64,000 nt of DNA from an uncultured Bacteroidota bacterium (lineage in GTDB: Bacteria; Bacteroidota; Bacteroidia; Flavobacteriales; Flavobacteriaceae). This document shows, one piece after another, positions 62,335 to 64,000 of the stretch. The stretch spans positions 19,988-83,987 of the forward strand of contig CACJYD010000004.1 in assembly GCA_902597545.1 (NCBI GenBank), given 5' to 3'. Position numbers and translations under genes: made by a program. Under the pieces are notes generated by a model. That model ran no database searches and was not told the DNA's origin. It worked only from the letters and a program-made list of their open reading frames with translations. Within the stretch, counting starts at the first letter, position 1. Each line of letters opens with the position of its first letter.

Positions 62335-63066
62335 CTACCAATCTTTCTTATTAGGTTTAGGGTTCCCTTTAAACTTTTTCTTATTAACTTTTTCTTGAAC
62401 TTTTTTCTCTTCTTTGCTCATAGCTTCTAAAATACTTTTTAGTTGCTGAGGAGAAATTTCTTGTTTTGAAGGTTCTTTTTTCGGCTCTGATTTGTTATCC
62501 TGTTTTTTATCCTTCTTGTCTTTATCATCATCTTTTTCTTGATCTTTATTTTGATCCTTGTTTTTTTCTTTATCCTTATTGTCCTTATTGTCCTTATTAT
62601 CTTTATTGTCCTTATTATTATTTTGATTTTTTAATAACTCTTTTGCTAGTACATAATTGTATCTTGTTTCTTCATCGTCAGGATTATTCAATAATGCTTT
62701 TTTAAAACTATCAACTGCTCCCTGATAGTTTTTATCTTTCATAAATGTATTACCTAAATTATGATATGCTTTGTGCAGGTCTTCCTTATCATTTAACTTT
62801 TTGATTGATTTGTTATAACTGAATCTTGCCTCATTTGATAAATTATTTTTATATAGTGAATTACCTAAATTATAAGGTGCCTTATAATTTAAAGAATCAA
62901 AGGAAGTTGCTTTTCTATAATTATATTCAGCATCGGAAAAACGCTCCTTTTGAAATTCAAGATTACCGTCAAAAACAAAATTATTTGAACTCTTTTTGTC
63001 TTCATCTTGGGAAAAGCTGATAGCAAAAATAAAGAATAATGCAGTGAATAATCTAGTTGTTTTCAT
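62335..63066 (-). CDS. batC: BatC-like TPR protein with (NKD)n charged linker
   Basis: TPR repeats; low-complexity NKDNKDNKDNKDNKDKEKNKDQNKDQEKDDDKDKKDKK. Confidence 0.85.
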   Translation of the reverse strand: MKTTRLFTALFFIFAISFSQDEDKKSSNNFVFDGNLEFQKERFSDAEYNYRKATSFDSLNYKAPYNLGNSLYKNNLSNEARFSYNKSIKKLNDKEDLHKAYHNLGNTFMKDKNYQGAVDSFKKALLNNPDDEETRYNYVLAKELLKNQNNNKDNKDNKDNKDNKDKEKNKDQNKDQEKDDDKDKKDKKQDNKSEPKKEPSKQEISPQQLKSILEAMSKEEKKVQEKVNKKKFKGNPKPNKKDW

Positions 63067-64000
63067 TGAACAAATTTAATTTTTCGATCCATTTAGTTTT
63101 TTTATCAAAAATAATTGAGTTAACTAAAAATAATAGTAATCCAGCACCCAAAAACCATTGAAATTGATCTTTAAAAGAGACAAATTGTTTAGATTCAAAC
63201 TCCTTTTTATCCATCTCTTTTAATTCATTTATTATTTCATCAACTACTAAACTGGTGTTATCACCCTTTATATATTTTCCACTAGATTGAGTAGCAATTT
63301 TTTTTAATAATTCATCATTTAATTTTGTAATTACTACCTCTCCTTTATCATCTTTTTTATATGACTTTACAATATTATTTTCTTTAATTGGAATTGGTGC
63401 ACCTTTAGTTGATCCAAGACCAACAGATAATATTATTATTCCACTATCGCTGAGAGTTGAAATAAACTGATTCTCATCATACTCGTGATCCTCACCATCA
63501 GATAAAATACATAGTACCCTATTGGTTTGATTTTCATCATCAAAATATCCTTTAGATAATTCAATGGCCTCAACAATTGATGTACCTTGAGAAGATAACA
63601 TATCGGTATTCAAACTTTCTAAAAACATTTTAGCTGATGAAAAATCATTAGTTATTGGTAAAACAGGAATTGCAGTAGATGCATATGCAATGATACCAAC
63701 TCTATCAGATGCAAGCTTATTGAAAATCTCTGAAACTAATCTTTTAGCTTTAAAAATTCTATTAGGTGCAATATCCTCTGCTAACATACTTTTAGAAACA
63801 TCTATGGCAAAAACTATATCTACACCCTCTCTTTTTACTGTTTTTAATTCAGTCCCAATCTTTGGATTAACTAAACCAAATACCAAAATGGAAATTATCA
63901 GTAAGGTTAAAGATGTTTTTATATATGATTTAGTTGATGATAGTTCAGGGCTTAAAAAATTGAAAGTAGCATCATCGAAATATTTTTTAATTGTTATTTT
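63053..64000 (-). CDS. batB: BatB-like VWA domain protein, N-terminus beyond window
   Basis: Frame stays open from listed 63886 start to 64000 (KITIKKYFDDATFNFLSPELSSTKSYIKTSLTLLIISILVFGLVNPKIG...), VDIVFAIDVSKSMLAEDIAPNR MIDAS. Confidence 0.92.
   Translation of the reverse strand, partial: KITIKKYFDDATFNFLSPELSSTKSYIKTSLTLLIISILVFGLVNPKIGTELKTVKREGVDIVFAIDVSKSMLAEDIAPNRIFKAKRLVSEIFNKLASDRVGIIAYASTAIPVLPITNDFSSAKMFLESLNTDMLSSQGTSIVEAIELSKGYFDDENQTNRVLCILSDGEDHEYDENQFISTLSDSGIIILSVGLGSTKGAPIPIKENNIVKSYKKDDKGEVVITKLNDELLKKIATQSSGKYIKGDNTSLVVDEIINELKEMDKKEFESKQFVSFKDQFQWFLGAGLLLFLVNSIIFDKKTKWIEKLNLFNENN

Noticed and set aside
62466-62705. ORF 79 aa (+) rich in YCPYY
   Set aside because: Antisense of the BatC NKD low-complexity repeat; codon shadow, not a gene.
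63053-63886. Listed start of VWA ORF at 63886
   Set aside because: Translation start is a TTG inside a TM segment; the frame continues open to the window end, so the CDS is truncated by the window rather than starting there.

Overview
AT-rich Bacteroidota/Flavobacteriia-type chromosomal window, mostly tightly packed genes. Contents include metal handling, peptide/ester/sulfate-ester degradation, DNA precursor metabolism, translation genes (aspS, pheS, tRNA-Asn) and the start of a Bat (BatB-C-D-E) operon at the right edge. No rRNA, CRISPR, integrase, transposase or phage genes were seen. Points most worth a second look: (1) a 35-aa, 11-Cys ORF at 20900-21007 (-), absent from the ORF track, with three CxCxPC motifs and metallothionein-like composition. 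(2) A phosphate-acquisition island at about 34.0-46.1 kb (TonB receptor + beta-propeller phytase + partner; surface lipoprotein; second TonB receptor + PiT/PhoU-like transporter). Its promoters carry 11-bp-phased TTAACAT-type heptamers that look like a Bacteroidota version of a Pho box, including a four-copy array and two promoters with identical 19-nt spacing to the -7 element. (3) An ABC/FtsX-like permease with a His/Asp-rich tandem-repeat loop next to a DUF3299-like protein, likely metal-related. (4) A CC-motif TonB receptor/HMA/PepSY cassette with mirrored divergent promoters. (5) A 19-bp perfect palindrome over the ZIP transporter promoter. All family assignments are from reading protein sequences by eye; no database search was run.
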